Assembly: GCF_004342115.1 (NCBI RefSeq)
Contig: NZ_SMAC01000022.1
Location: 1 to 33,156 of the forward strand
Length of the DNA stretch: 33,156 nucleotides
From: Mannheimia haemolytica
GTDB lineage: Bacteria; Pseudomonadota; Gammaproteobacteria; Enterobacterales; Pasteurellaceae
Reading direction: 5' to 3'
Shown: in pieces, positions 26,209 to 33,156 of the stretch
How positions within the stretch are numbered: the first letter of the stretch is position 1
Layout: every line of letters starts with the position of its first letter
Program-made: the position numbers and the translations under genes
The notes under the pieces: model-generated
What the model saw: the letters and a program-made list of their open reading frames with translations, nothing else
Told to the model about the DNA's origin: nothing
Databases searched by the model: none

Positions 26209-28584
26209 TTAAAATTTCATCTCCATTCCCAACATAAAATTTCGTCCCATTTGTGGTACAAATTGGTGATACGAAGTGTGGATATACACCGGCTGATTCA
26301 GTAAGTTTGTGCCGTTTAGACTGATTTTGTAATCCAGCTCTTTCCACTTATTGCTATACGACAACCCGACATTCAACATCGTATTACCTTCGGTAATATA
26401 TTCCAACTGGCTCGTACGGCGTTGGGTAAAGGTGCGGATCAGCTCTAAATCCCCCGACCAATTTGGGGTAAATTCCGCATTAAAGCGAAAACCTAAACGC
26501 ATTGGCGGTGTACGAGGGGTGTTTTGGTCAGCCCGATATAGAAGATAATCTTTCCCTTTTTCCACATTTTCCGGCAGATAATCTTTGAACACACTATAAT
26601 CGCTATTTATCTTCAATGGTGGTAAATTTGTTAGCCAGCCTCGTACCATATCGCCGAAAATCGTGGCTTGGTATTGGTCGTTAAAGCGGTAGCTTGCCTC
26701 TGCTTCTACCCCGTAAAAACGGGCTTTTGCCTGATTATAACGGCGCATAAATAGCTGATTTTCACGGAAAAGATTTTCATTGTAGATGTAGTTTTTAAAG
26801 TGATTGTAATAAACACTCACTTTATAGCCAATACGTTCAGCTTGATAGCCCAAGCCCAACTCCACATTATTTGACTGCTCTTTTTTCAAGTCTTTATTGC
26901 CGTATTCAAACGAATTAGTAGCAATATGCTGCCCGTGATAATACAGCTCCATTGGCGTTGGCAAGCGTTCATTGTGCGAGGCAGTAAACGAAAGCTGATA
27001 GTCAGGGTGGAAGAACCAGTTAAGCGTGCCGGAATAGGCATAAGCCGTTTCATCATAGGGTGAAAGATCTGGCTCAACCTGTTTGCCGCCACTGATACGG
27101 TAGTGTTCTTGTAACCGTTTGATTTCATTGCGATCATACTCAATCTCAATCTTCTGCTTTTCCATTCGTCCGGCAAGCTCAACAGCAACGCTATCCCACA
27201 TATACTGCTCAACCCCAAACAGGCTGAACTGTTTATTGGTATTTTCAACCAGCGGGAATTTCACTTCGCGATCTTTCGGCGCATTCATACTGCTTTTTTG
27301 CGTTTGATACTGAACACCCCATACACCGGTTAAGCCACCTAGCGGTGCGTGATAGACCTCCAAGCGGGTATTTTTGCCCCGATTTTTGAAAATATTCACC
27401 GGCTTGCCGTAATCCTGATCTTTTTTCAGCTGTTTATGGTAACGGGTGGCAAGCACGCCTGCATCTTTTTCATCGTGGTAATAATCGGCATCAGCATAGC
27501 TTGCCTTAATTTTATCTACGCCCTTAAACGGCTGGCGTAGCTCGGCTTTCACATCAATCCGTTTTGATTCTAAATCCACCCACGGGCCTTTGTGAGTGTG
27601 ATCGTGGGCGTGTCCGAACGGGTTATCGTGGCTGTGTGTGCCGTCCTCGGCGTGGTTGGTTCCACAGTGGAAGTGCGGATTGCTCCCAATATTTTCCTCA
27701 CCAATCAAATGCGGATAGAGATAGGTATAAGCGTATTTATCCCGCTTATTACCGTAGATATGACCGGTACAGAAATCAAATTTATGGTTATGCCCCGGCA
27801 AGCCATAATTATCCCGCCGTTTGCTGTATGAGGCACCAATATAGCCTCGTTCACCGACAAAGGATAAGCCCAACGTGCCGACTTTGGATTTATTGTAAGT
27901 GTCCGGCACATAGTTTAAGCGCTCGCCTAAATTGATCCCCGGCACACGGTAGTTATCACTATGGCGGGTCAGCCCTTCGGCTCGCACCGCAATGTGGTTA
28001 CCGATGCCAAAGGTTGCCCCTAATGCGCCGACTTTCTCTTTGGCGGCGGTATCAAAACGGCTATTGAGTTCAACCTCATATCCCTTTTCAGGAATAGCGG
28101 TCGGAATACGTTTATCCACCACATTTACAATTCCTACCGGCGAACTGCTGGCATAAAGCAAGGTGCTGGAACCACGCAAGATTTCGACCTGATCGGCAAG
28201 CAGTGAATCAGCAACAACGGCGTGATCAGGAGATAGGTTCGACATATCAATCACGTCTGAACCGTTTTGCAAAATGCGAATTCTCGCCCCTTCCTGCCCA
28301 CGAATAATCGGCTTACTCGCTCCGCCACCAAACGGGTTACTATGCACGCCTAACTCAGCGGCTAACGCATTGCCCAATGTTGCCGAACGTTTCTTAAACT
28401 CTTTACCTTCAATGATTTTATCACTGGTTTTCATTAGGGTGACTTCGCTACCTTTCGCCACACTCGGTGTACTGCCAACCACAGAAACCTCATTCAAAAC
28501 TGCAACATCATCGCTGCTTTCAGCCCAAACAAGCGGGCTAAATTGGGCAGAAATTAGCAAAGCCAGTAATTTTTTATTAAACAC
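26209..28584 (-). CDS. znuD: TonB-dependent zinc receptor, ZnuD type
   Basis: About 791 residues. The start is taken as GTG 28584: AAGGAG ends six bases before it, whereas the ATG at 28590 directly abuts AAGGAG. The signal peptide ends near LVWA. A plug domain follows (SKPIIRGQEGARIRILQNG, VEILRGSSTLLYASS), then a 22-strand barrel ending QMGRNFMLGMEMKF. A long extracellular loop (residues about 267-334, ATG numbering) is rich in His, with a Cys pair (FDFC..HFHCG) and HSHDNPFGHAHDHTH. Loop, Cys pair and many other segments match neisserial ZnuD as I recall it (YPHL, GVQYQTQKSS). ZnuD imports zinc; haem binding has also been reported for the family. It is divergent from a Slam-type lipoprotein gene. 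Confidence 0.92.
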   Translation of the reverse strand: MFNKKLLALLISAQFSPLVWAESSDDVAVLNEVSVVGSTPSVAKGSEVTLMKTSDKIIEGKEFKKRSATLGNALAAELGVHSNPFGGGASKPIIRGQEGARIRILQNGSDVIDMSNLSPDHAVVADSLLADQVEILRGSSTLLYASSSPVGIVNVVDKRIPTAIPEKGYEVELNSRFDTAAKEKVGALGATFGIGNHIAVRAEGLTRHSDNYRVPGINLGERLNYVPDTYNKSKVGTLGLSFVGERGYIGASYSKRRDNYGLPGHNHKFDFCTGHIYGNKRDKYAYTYLYPHLIGEENIGSNPHFHCGTNHAEDGTHSHDNPFGHAHDHTHKGPWVDLESKRIDVKAELRQPFKGVDKIKASYADADYYHDEKDAGVLATRYHKQLKKDQDYGKPVNIFKNRGKNTRLEVYHAPLGGLTGVWGVQYQTQKSSMNAPKDREVKFPLVENTNKQFSLFGVEQYMWDSVAVELAGRMEKQKIEIEYDRNEIKRLQEHYRISGGKQVEPDLSPYDETAYAYSGTLNWFFHPDYQLSFTASHNERLPTPMELYYHGQHIATNSFEYGNKDLKKEQSNNVELGLGYQAERIGYKVSVYYNHFKNYIYNENLFRENQLFMRRYNQAKARFYGVEAEASYRFNDQYQATIFGDMVRGWLTNLPPLKINSDYSVFKDYLPENVEKGKDYLLYRADQNTPRTPPMRLGFRFNAEFTPNWSGDLELIRTFTQRRTSQLEYITEGNTMLNVGLSYSNKWKELDYKISLNGTNLLNQPVYIHTSYHQFVPQMGRNFMLGMEMKF

Positions 28585-28614
28585 AATCATCTCCTTAAAA
28601 ATTTTAAGGTTAAT

Positions 28615-28643
28615 AAATTACTGTAAAAAAGAGTTTTTTACAA
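28615..28643 (-). promoter_or_regulatory. znuD promoter with embedded palindromic operator
   Basis: TTGTAA (28643-28638) and TAATTT (28620-28615) are 17 bases apart. A perfect palindrome with arms TGTAAAAAA and TTTTTTACA and a 3-base centre (28622-28642) fills the spacer, a classical repressor position. It does not match the gammaproteobacterial Zur consensus I know, so the regulator is open. Confidence 0.5.
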
Positions 28644-28682
28644 TAGACCATAAAAAATTTATGTAATTTTTAACTTACCTAC

Positions 28683-28711
28683 TTGTCAAAAGGTAAATTT
28701 ATCCATTAAAA
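28683..28711 (+). promoter_or_regulatory. Candidate promoter of the surface lipoprotein gene
   Basis: TTGTCA and TTAAAA are 17 bases apart, followed by the imperfect palindrome CCATTAAAATTTTATGG (28703-28719) and an AAGGAG ribosome site before ATG 28742. A related CCATAAAAAATTTATG lies at about 28648-28663. Confidence 0.4.
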
Positions 28712-28741
28712 TTTTATGGTTTTTATAAGGAGAAAATATCT

Positions 28742-30031
28742 ATGCATCCTAAATTCAAACTAACCCTTGCCGCATTAGCGGTTTCTGTTGTTTTAACCGG
28801 CTGCAAATCCAGCCAAGGTCCTTCTGTGGTAGCGAAAAATTCAGATGACCGAGTAATTAAACTCAACGCCGAAACGGAAGATAAAAAAGAAGAAACCCCA
28901 GCAGAGCAACCTCGCCCTGCCCCCCAAAAACCACAAGTCACACCACCAGCTCCGTTATTGCCTACAACACCTAAGCTAGAGGAAAAACCAAACAAAGAAA
29001 TGGTAGAAACAACACCTAAGCCAGAAGAAAAACCAAACGAAAAAATGGTAGAAGAAGGGAATAACGGTGAAGATGAAATTAAGGTCATTACTTCTATCAC
29101 GCCGGTGAATACCGACAGCAAAGGCTCTACGTGGCGTGTTGTACCGCTCAGCCAAACAGGTGGCGTGGTGAATTTAAGCACCGCAAGAGGCGATCACACC
29201 GATTATCGCTTAACGGACGAAAACTCCCCTCTCGGCTCAAGCCAAGAGTTTGGGAAGACAGAATATAACTACCCAATTGGTTTTGAGCTGGGAAAAAATG
29301 AGCAAAACAGCCCATTCATTAAAACACTCAACAAACGGGGTGATAAGTATCTCGGTCAGCATTCCGGCACTTATAAAGACGATAAATTGGTCGGCAACAG
29401 CCAAAAAATCAATTATCTCTACGTCAATCAGCCATATTCCAGTTATGGTGCACTCTTTACCGATGCAAACAACAGCAATCTGTTCCACGTTCAGCTAAAA
29501 ACCGGGCGTGACAGCAATGGTATTTCAGCGGAGAGTGAAGGCAGTAATGCGAATAGTGCCGAATATAGCGTCTATACTCTGCAAGGCAAAACCGGTAAAT
29601 GGAATAATGAAGTGCTGGGCGATGCAGAGTATAAAGGTAACCTAATTGCTCGTATTGAAAAACAGATGGACGGAAAAACGGTGATCGAAGCACCAAAAGT
29701 GGATGGTGAGGTTACACTCAGCCTACACTTAGATAACAATTGGGCAAATAATACGTTAGAAGGTAAGGTAACCAGTAAAACACTGGGTGAAATTGGGCTG
29801 GATAAAACCAAACTCGCACCTGCCGTAAGATTACCGACTAATGAAATCAGCTTCTACGGCACCGCAAGTGCTACTGACCACGAGGGTTTAAAAGGCGAAT
29901 ATTCAGCAACCTTTGCCGGTAAAACACTCAATGATGCCGTAGGTTCAATTGAATTGGAAAATGAAGATGCCAATAACGGTGACGTCAGCAAATATAACGC
30001 CGTCTTCGGTGTAATGAAAGTTGAAAAATAA
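28742..30031 (+). CDS. Slam-dependent surface lipoprotein (TbpB/HpuA-like C-terminal barrel)
   Basis: 429 residues. Signal peptide with lipobox LTGC (Cys21). Residues about 45-115 are a low-complexity linker rich in Pro, Lys and Glu, containing a 15-residue unit (TPKxEEKPN..MVE) twice. The globular part follows. The last about 60 residues (EISFYGTASATDHEGLKGEY, then SATFAGKTL to NAVFGVMKVEK) form the small C-terminal beta barrel shared by TbpB, LbpB, HpuA and other Slam clients, with the typical FYG and VFGV segments. The product is probably exported to the cell surface by the Slam encoded next and may bind a ligand for the divergent ZnuD-type receptor. No closer family was recognised; the ligand is unknown. 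Confidence 0.82.
   Translation: MHPKFKLTLAALAVSVVLTGCKSSQGPSVVAKNSDDRVIKLNAETEDKKEETPAEQPRPAPQKPQVTPPAPLLPTTPKLEEKPNKEMVETTPKPEEKPNEKMVEEGNNGEDEIKVITSITPVNTDSKGSTWRVVPLSQTGGVVNLSTARGDHTDYRLTDENSPLGSSQEFGKTEYNYPIGFELGKNEQNSPFIKTLNKRGDKYLGQHSGTYKDDKLVGNSQKINYLYVNQPYSSYGALFTDANNSNLFHVQLKTGRDSNGISAESEGSNANSAEYSVYTLQGKTGKWNNEVLGDAEYKGNLIARIEKQMDGKTVIEAPKVDGEVTLSLHLDNNWANNTLEGKVTSKTLGEIGLDKTKLAPAVRLPTNEISFYGTASATDHEGLKGEYSATFAGKTLNDAVGSIELENEDANNGDVSKYNAVFGVMKVEK
28964..29053 (+). repeat. Two tandem 45-bp units in the lipoprotein linker
   Basis: Positions 28964-29008 and 29009-29053 are near-identical 45-bp units encoding TTPKLEEKPNKEMVE and TTPKPEEKPNEKMVE. Copy change would lengthen or shorten the linker without a frameshift. 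Confidence 0.85.
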
Positions 30032-30053
30032 CCTCATATTACGATAATCATAG

Positions 30054-30079
30054 AGGGCTGGCAACAGCCCTTTGTTTTT
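30054..30079 (+). terminator. Hairpin with T-run between lipoprotein and slam
   Basis: AGGGCTG-gcaa-CAGCCCT is followed by TTGTTTTT. It lies between the lipoprotein stop and the slam start and could partly terminate transcription, lowering slam expression relative to the lipoprotein. AAGGA behind it is the slam ribosome site. Confidence 0.7.
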
Positions 30080-30090
30080 AAGGACGAACA

Positions 30091-31503
30091 ATGAAAAAAA
30101 TTGCTTTGCTGGCTTTTTTCCCGACACTACTCTTTGCCCGAGATCCGAATACGACACCAGCTCATCTTGAGCATACAGCACAGCCAACAACCGCACCACA
30201 AGCTGTTGCGATTGAACAATCCCCCCCCATTTTTAATGAAGCGGAATTACGGGCAAATCAGGCATTAACCGAGGAGCTGCTGACTCAAGCCATTTATAGC
30301 CGTCAATTAGCCAATATGGAAAAATTGACCGCTATTTATCAAGATTTTACGCAGATTGACCCTATTTTACTGCGTTATGCACAAGGTAAAATTTCCCTAC
30401 TGAAAGGCGATTACGCACAGGCAATTCAGCACTTCCAAACCATTCTTGCCAAACAACCCAAACTAAACACTGTAAGAATTGAGCTGGCGATTGCTCTATT
30501 GTACGATCAGCAACTTAATCAAGCCCAAGCACAATTTGAAAAAGCCAAAAGTGCCGAACATCTACCGCCTAAAGTTCACGCATTAATTGAGCAATATCAG
30601 CAACATCTGGCAAAAAAACAGGAATGGAAATTTAGTTTTTCAGCCAATTATGTGCGAGACGGCAACATTAACCGAACCTCGAAACAGCCGAACATTGAGC
30701 AAACCGGCTATGTAAAACAACCTAATTTGTTGCCCCAAACCGCACATGGTGTTCACTATGCGTTTGGATTACAGAGAGATTTCAACCTGTTCGACTCACA
30801 CTATGTGAGTTTTGACAACCAAACCCAAGGTGAACTTTATTGGGATAACCACGATTATGATGAAATTACCAATCGCACCTTGTTTGGATACGCTTACAAA
30901 AAATCCGACCAAACCACCCGCTTGTTACCGTTTTATGAAAAACGCTGGAAACATCACCGTTCGGAACGCTGGACAAACGGAATTCGACTTGAACATGCAC
31001 AATGGTTTTCACCGCATTGGCAACTCGCCACCGCATTGGAATACGGCAAAAAACGTTATTTTGATTTGCCGATTTATAACGGCAGCTACAAACTTGCCTC
31101 TGCCACATTGCTTTGGTTACGCAATCCACAACAATTTTTCTTTGTCGGCACTGATTTCAATCAAGACAAAACTCAGTTAAAACAATATAGCTCTGATACT
31201 AAAGGCATACGCTTTGGCTGGCAACGAGAATGGCAAGCCCTCGAGCTTTCCAGTCGCCTCACGCTTGGCTATACTGACAGACGTTACAAAGACACCGCTA
31301 TATTGGGAGGAAAACTTAATCTTGGCAGAATCCGCCATGACCGTGTGCAAAGTGCTAACCTCACGCTTTGGAAACGAGATTGGCACTGGCTCGGCCTGAT
31401 GCCGAAGCTGCAATTTAGTTACGCCAAACACCGTAGCAACCTGCCGAGCCTCTATGCCTACACCGATAAAAACATCAATTTAATTATTGAAAGTCGGTTC
31501 TAG
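30091..31503 (+). CDS. Surface lipoprotein assembly modifier (Slam, DUF560)
   Basis: 470 residues. Signal peptide MKKIALLAFFPTLLFA. A periplasmic helical part with TPR-like repeats at about 60-180 (LRYAQGKISLLKGDYAQAIQ, AIALLYDQQLNQAQAQFEKA). Then a beta-barrel domain of alternating hydrophobic strands from about 190 (KFSFSANYVRDGNINRTSKQ) ending in IIESRF with the terminal Phe typical of outer-membrane barrels. Slam proteins move specific lipoproteins or haemophores across the outer membrane. It lies 59 bases behind its probable client. Confidence 0.92.
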   Translation: MKKIALLAFFPTLLFARDPNTTPAHLEHTAQPTTAPQAVAIEQSPPIFNEAELRANQALTEELLTQAIYSRQLANMEKLTAIYQDFTQIDPILLRYAQGKISLLKGDYAQAIQHFQTILAKQPKLNTVRIELAIALLYDQQLNQAQAQFEKAKSAEHLPPKVHALIEQYQQHLAKKQEWKFSFSANYVRDGNINRTSKQPNIEQTGYVKQPNLLPQTAHGVHYAFGLQRDFNLFDSHYVSFDNQTQGELYWDNHDYDEITNRTLFGYAYKKSDQTTRLLPFYEKRWKHHRSERWTNGIRLEHAQWFSPHWQLATALEYGKKRYFDLPIYNGSYKLASATLLWLRNPQQFFFVGTDFNQDKTQLKQYSSDTKGIRFGWQREWQALELSSRLTLGYTDRRYKDTAILGGKLNLGRIRHDRVQSANLTLWKRDWHWLGLMPKLQFSYAKHRSNLPSLYAYTDKNINLIIESRF

Positions 31504-31516
31504 CTCCATAAAAACA

Positions 31517-31581
31517 ACAAGCGGTTAAAATTCCTAGAAATTTTGCAAATTGCAAAAAATGTAGAAAATTTAACCGCTTGT
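31517..31581. terminator. Terminator from paired uptake signals behind slam
   Basis: ACAAGCGGTTAAA (31517-31529) and TTTAACCGCTTGT (31569-31581) are reverse complements. They mark the end of the slam unit. From here to 31752 only degraded haemagglutinin-like sequence is seen. Confidence 0.6.
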
Positions 31582-31639
31582 ATCTATACTGCAGCTTCTT
31601 TTCCTTCAGTATAAATTAATATACACCGTTGCAACAATA

Positions 31640-32790
31640 ATGGCTGCTCCCTGTCATCACCTTGAACTGAAAATTGCTCAAGGTGGATATGACTATCGCA
31701 GCCGCTTCCACCGCACCCAGTAATGTATGGGCAAGCAGGTTGGCTTGGGTATCTACTTTTTAATTTGTTCGTTGAGATATGGCGAAGCTAAGCCTACTGC
31801 TGCTTGTCCTGAATCTTTCGCCGCTAAACCTTGTAAGGCTGCCGTCACCGCATCCACCGCACGCTTGGTTTTGCTGCCCGTGCCGTAGGCGTTATCAAAA
31901 GTCTGCTGTTTATCGTTTAAATCCCGTTTTAATTGGAGATATTCAGGATGTTGAGCGATTTCTTCTTTTGTTTTTCCCTCATTTCTCAAACGGGTTTCCA
32001 CTTTGCCCAATTCCAGCTTCGCTTCCGTCACTTTTTCACGCTCACTATGCGTGTAAATCTGATAAGCCTTCTGCAAATCTCGCCTATGCCCTTCACCAGC
32101 TCCTGTGTTTCTTTCACCTCACTAATATCGTGTTTCGTCACTTTTTGATTGGCGTTTTGCGTATCTCGGTTAAGCTGATTGAGCGTGCTTTCAGCATTTG
32201 GGTCTTGGATTAGGGCGATAGCGATATTTTCTCCAATCGCCGGTGGTCAGCGTGCCGGCTTGGAAGCGGTTGTTTTCTTTCTCCGCTTGGCTGGTCATTA
32301 CCGCACCGTCAAAATGGGCATTCTTTTTCACTTTAACGTCCATTCCTCCCTTGCCAATGTCGATTGAGGTTTGTTTTTCTACCTGTGCCGTGTTCAACTT
32401 GGCTGAGTTGTAAGCCGCATTTACATTGGCACTGCTTGTACCCAAGGCAAGTGAAGCACTGCCACCCGCTTGCACCTGTTCGCTGCTGTATTTGATGATG
32501 TCTTGTCGGCTTTTCGCCTCAAAATCTTGTACCTCGCCTTCCCAGCGATTGGCTTTGACAGTCGTGGCATCCAGCAAGAGTTTACCGTTTGCAGAATTGG
32601 TAACTAATTTACCCGCTTGTAATTGGTTGTTCTGCCACGTCTCGCTTTCGCTGTTCTCCTTACCTTTGCCAACACTGCCCGACGCTTCCAGCCCTATGCC
32701 GTAGCTGTCGCCATTGAAGCTCACAAACACACCCACGCTCGCACTGTGGTTTTTCTCTTTGGTTTGGTTGCGGTAACTATCTGCCACTCA
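31640..32790 (-). pseudogene. Filamentous haemagglutinin / CdiA-type protein, internal remnant
   Basis: Reading the minus strand from about 32790, haemagglutinin-repeat sequence (ADSYRNQTKEKNHSASVGVF, GLEASGSVGKGKENSESETW) runs to about 32240. There a 2-base loss in TGDIGENIAIALIQDPN shifts the frame. It continues as LNQLNRDTQNANQKVTKHD to about 32080, shifts again, and goes on from QKAYQIYTHSEREKVTEAKL to NEQIKK, with a stop at 31753. Degraded sequence (DTQANLLAHTLLGAVEAAA) follows. This is the region before the VENN/pretoxin part of FhaB/CdiA exoproteins, which normally pass through a two-partner outer-membrane pore. There is no signal region, TPS domain or toxin end, so it is a relic. Confidence 0.8.
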
Positions 32791-32954
32791 CCACTTTCAG
32801 CAAGTAAGCGATAGCCTTTTTGCAAATGTTGAGCATCAACCCACTGAGCTTTTGCTATCTCTCCATTGTATAATGCCCCTCCGAAGAAATCGGCACTATG
32901 CCCGATAATACTTGTGTAAAGAACGGGGGGATTTGTTTCAAATATTAAAATCAA
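32765..32954 (-). pseudogene. HINT-like pretoxin fragment joined to haemagglutinin remnant
   Basis: A minus-strand frame from TTG 32954 contains ALYNGEIAKAQWVDAQHLQK and GYRLLAESGEWQIV, the pattern of pretoxin HINT domains (aqWvdAqdLkvGDrL). It then runs, in the wrong frame, into the haemagglutinin repeat near 32770-32790. The order is reversed from an intact CdiA, where HINT comes after the repeats, so the junction looks like a recombination or deletion between cassettes. It starts 2 bases behind the preceding ankyrin-like gene. Confidence 0.5.
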
Positions 32955-32956
32955 AC

Positions 32957-33156
32957 CTAAGCGTATTTCTCTAACAATTCAATAACAGCTTTAAATTCAG
33001 GTTTATTTCCATTATATTTTCTCATCCCTTCAATCAATTCAAACTGACCATTAAAATAATGAACATCTCCACCTTTTTTTAACATCAATTCCAATAAATC
33101 TAGTCTTTCAGGATAACGAATACACATTCTCAATGGTATTAAATTATCTTGATTTG
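32957..33156 (-). CDS. Ankyrin-repeat-like protein, 3' end (possible immunity protein)
   Basis: The minus strand from the window edge reads NQDNLIPLRMCIRYPERLDL, then LELMLKKGGDVHYFNGQFEL, ending VIELLEKYA and TAG. The LELMLKKGGDVH segment fits the second helix and turn of an ankyrin repeat. The gene is cut by the right edge, so its start is not seen. Small ankyrin proteins occur as immunity proteins behind CdiA-type toxins, and the following HINT fragment supports such a setting. The role is an inference. Confidence 0.5.
   Translation of the reverse strand, partial: NQDNLIPLRMCIRYPERLDLLELMLKKGGDVHYFNGQFELIEGMRKYNGNKPEFKAVIELLEKYA

Noticed and set aside
25973-26212. 79-codon plus-strand frame between nrdA and znuD, behind TTGACA..TATAAA
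   Set aside because: The sequence is AT-rich and ends within an inverted uptake-signal pair. The translation has no recognisable family pattern, and the promoter-like match is expected by chance here.
27564-27935. 123-codon frame antisense to znuD
   Set aside because: It lies opposite the His-rich loop, whose biased codons open the reverse frame. It is fully covered by a well-supported gene.

Overview
The window is a Pasteurellaceae chromosome segment, probably from the Actinobacillus/Mannheimia/Bibersteinia side of the family. The 9-bp uptake signal ACAAGCGGT is scattered through it, often as inverted pairs behind genes. Gene content and protein sequences (MtsZ/TorZ-like enzyme with TorY, AspC, FolC, AccD, MazG, NrdAB, ZnuD) fit that group. 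The species cannot be fixed from the sequence alone.

Region 1 (1-1950) is a dead phase-variable type III restriction-modification locus. The methyltransferase gene mod carries five 7-bp repeats that put it out of frame, plus a second frameshift near its 3' end. The restriction gene res is cut after about 54 codons by the end of an IS481-family element. Region 2 (2000-13316) is a molybdenum block: the S/N-oxide reductase torZ and its pentaheme cytochrome torY, an unusual LuxR-HTH/periplasmic-binding-protein fusion regulator, and moaA-moaC-moaD-moaE, followed by ybeY and tmcA. Two leaders, before torZ and before moaA, share the same primary and secondary structure and are best read as Moco riboswitches. 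Palindromic repeats have entered this block between moaA and moaC, before tmcA, and in frame inside tmcA.

Region 3 (13350-18026) is housekeeping: aspC, folC, accD, a 37-residue membrane peptide and mazG. Region 4 (18094-19519) is a scar. The first 47 codons of cpxR, a 1200-bp IS481-family element and the last 27 codons of cpxA are fused, so almost all of the CpxRA envelope-stress system is missing at this locus. Region 5 (19569-25950) holds macB, a NIF3-family gene and nrdA-nrdB, with NrdR-like boxes in the nrd promoter.

Region 6 (26134-31581) is the best candidate for an incompletely described system. A ZnuD-type TonB-dependent zinc receptor is divergent from a surface lipoprotein with a Slam-type C-terminal barrel and its own Slam translocator. 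An AT-rich palindrome sits in the receptor promoter. The layout resembles known lipoprotein/TonB-receptor pairs for transferrin or haem, but the receptor is of the zinc type. Region 7 (31590-33156) holds debris of a filamentous-haemagglutinin/CdiA-type gene, a HINT-like pretoxin fragment and an ankyrin-like protein that may be an immunity protein. These are remnants of a contact-dependent inhibition locus that continues beyond the right edge.

No tRNA, rRNA or CRISPR array was recognised.
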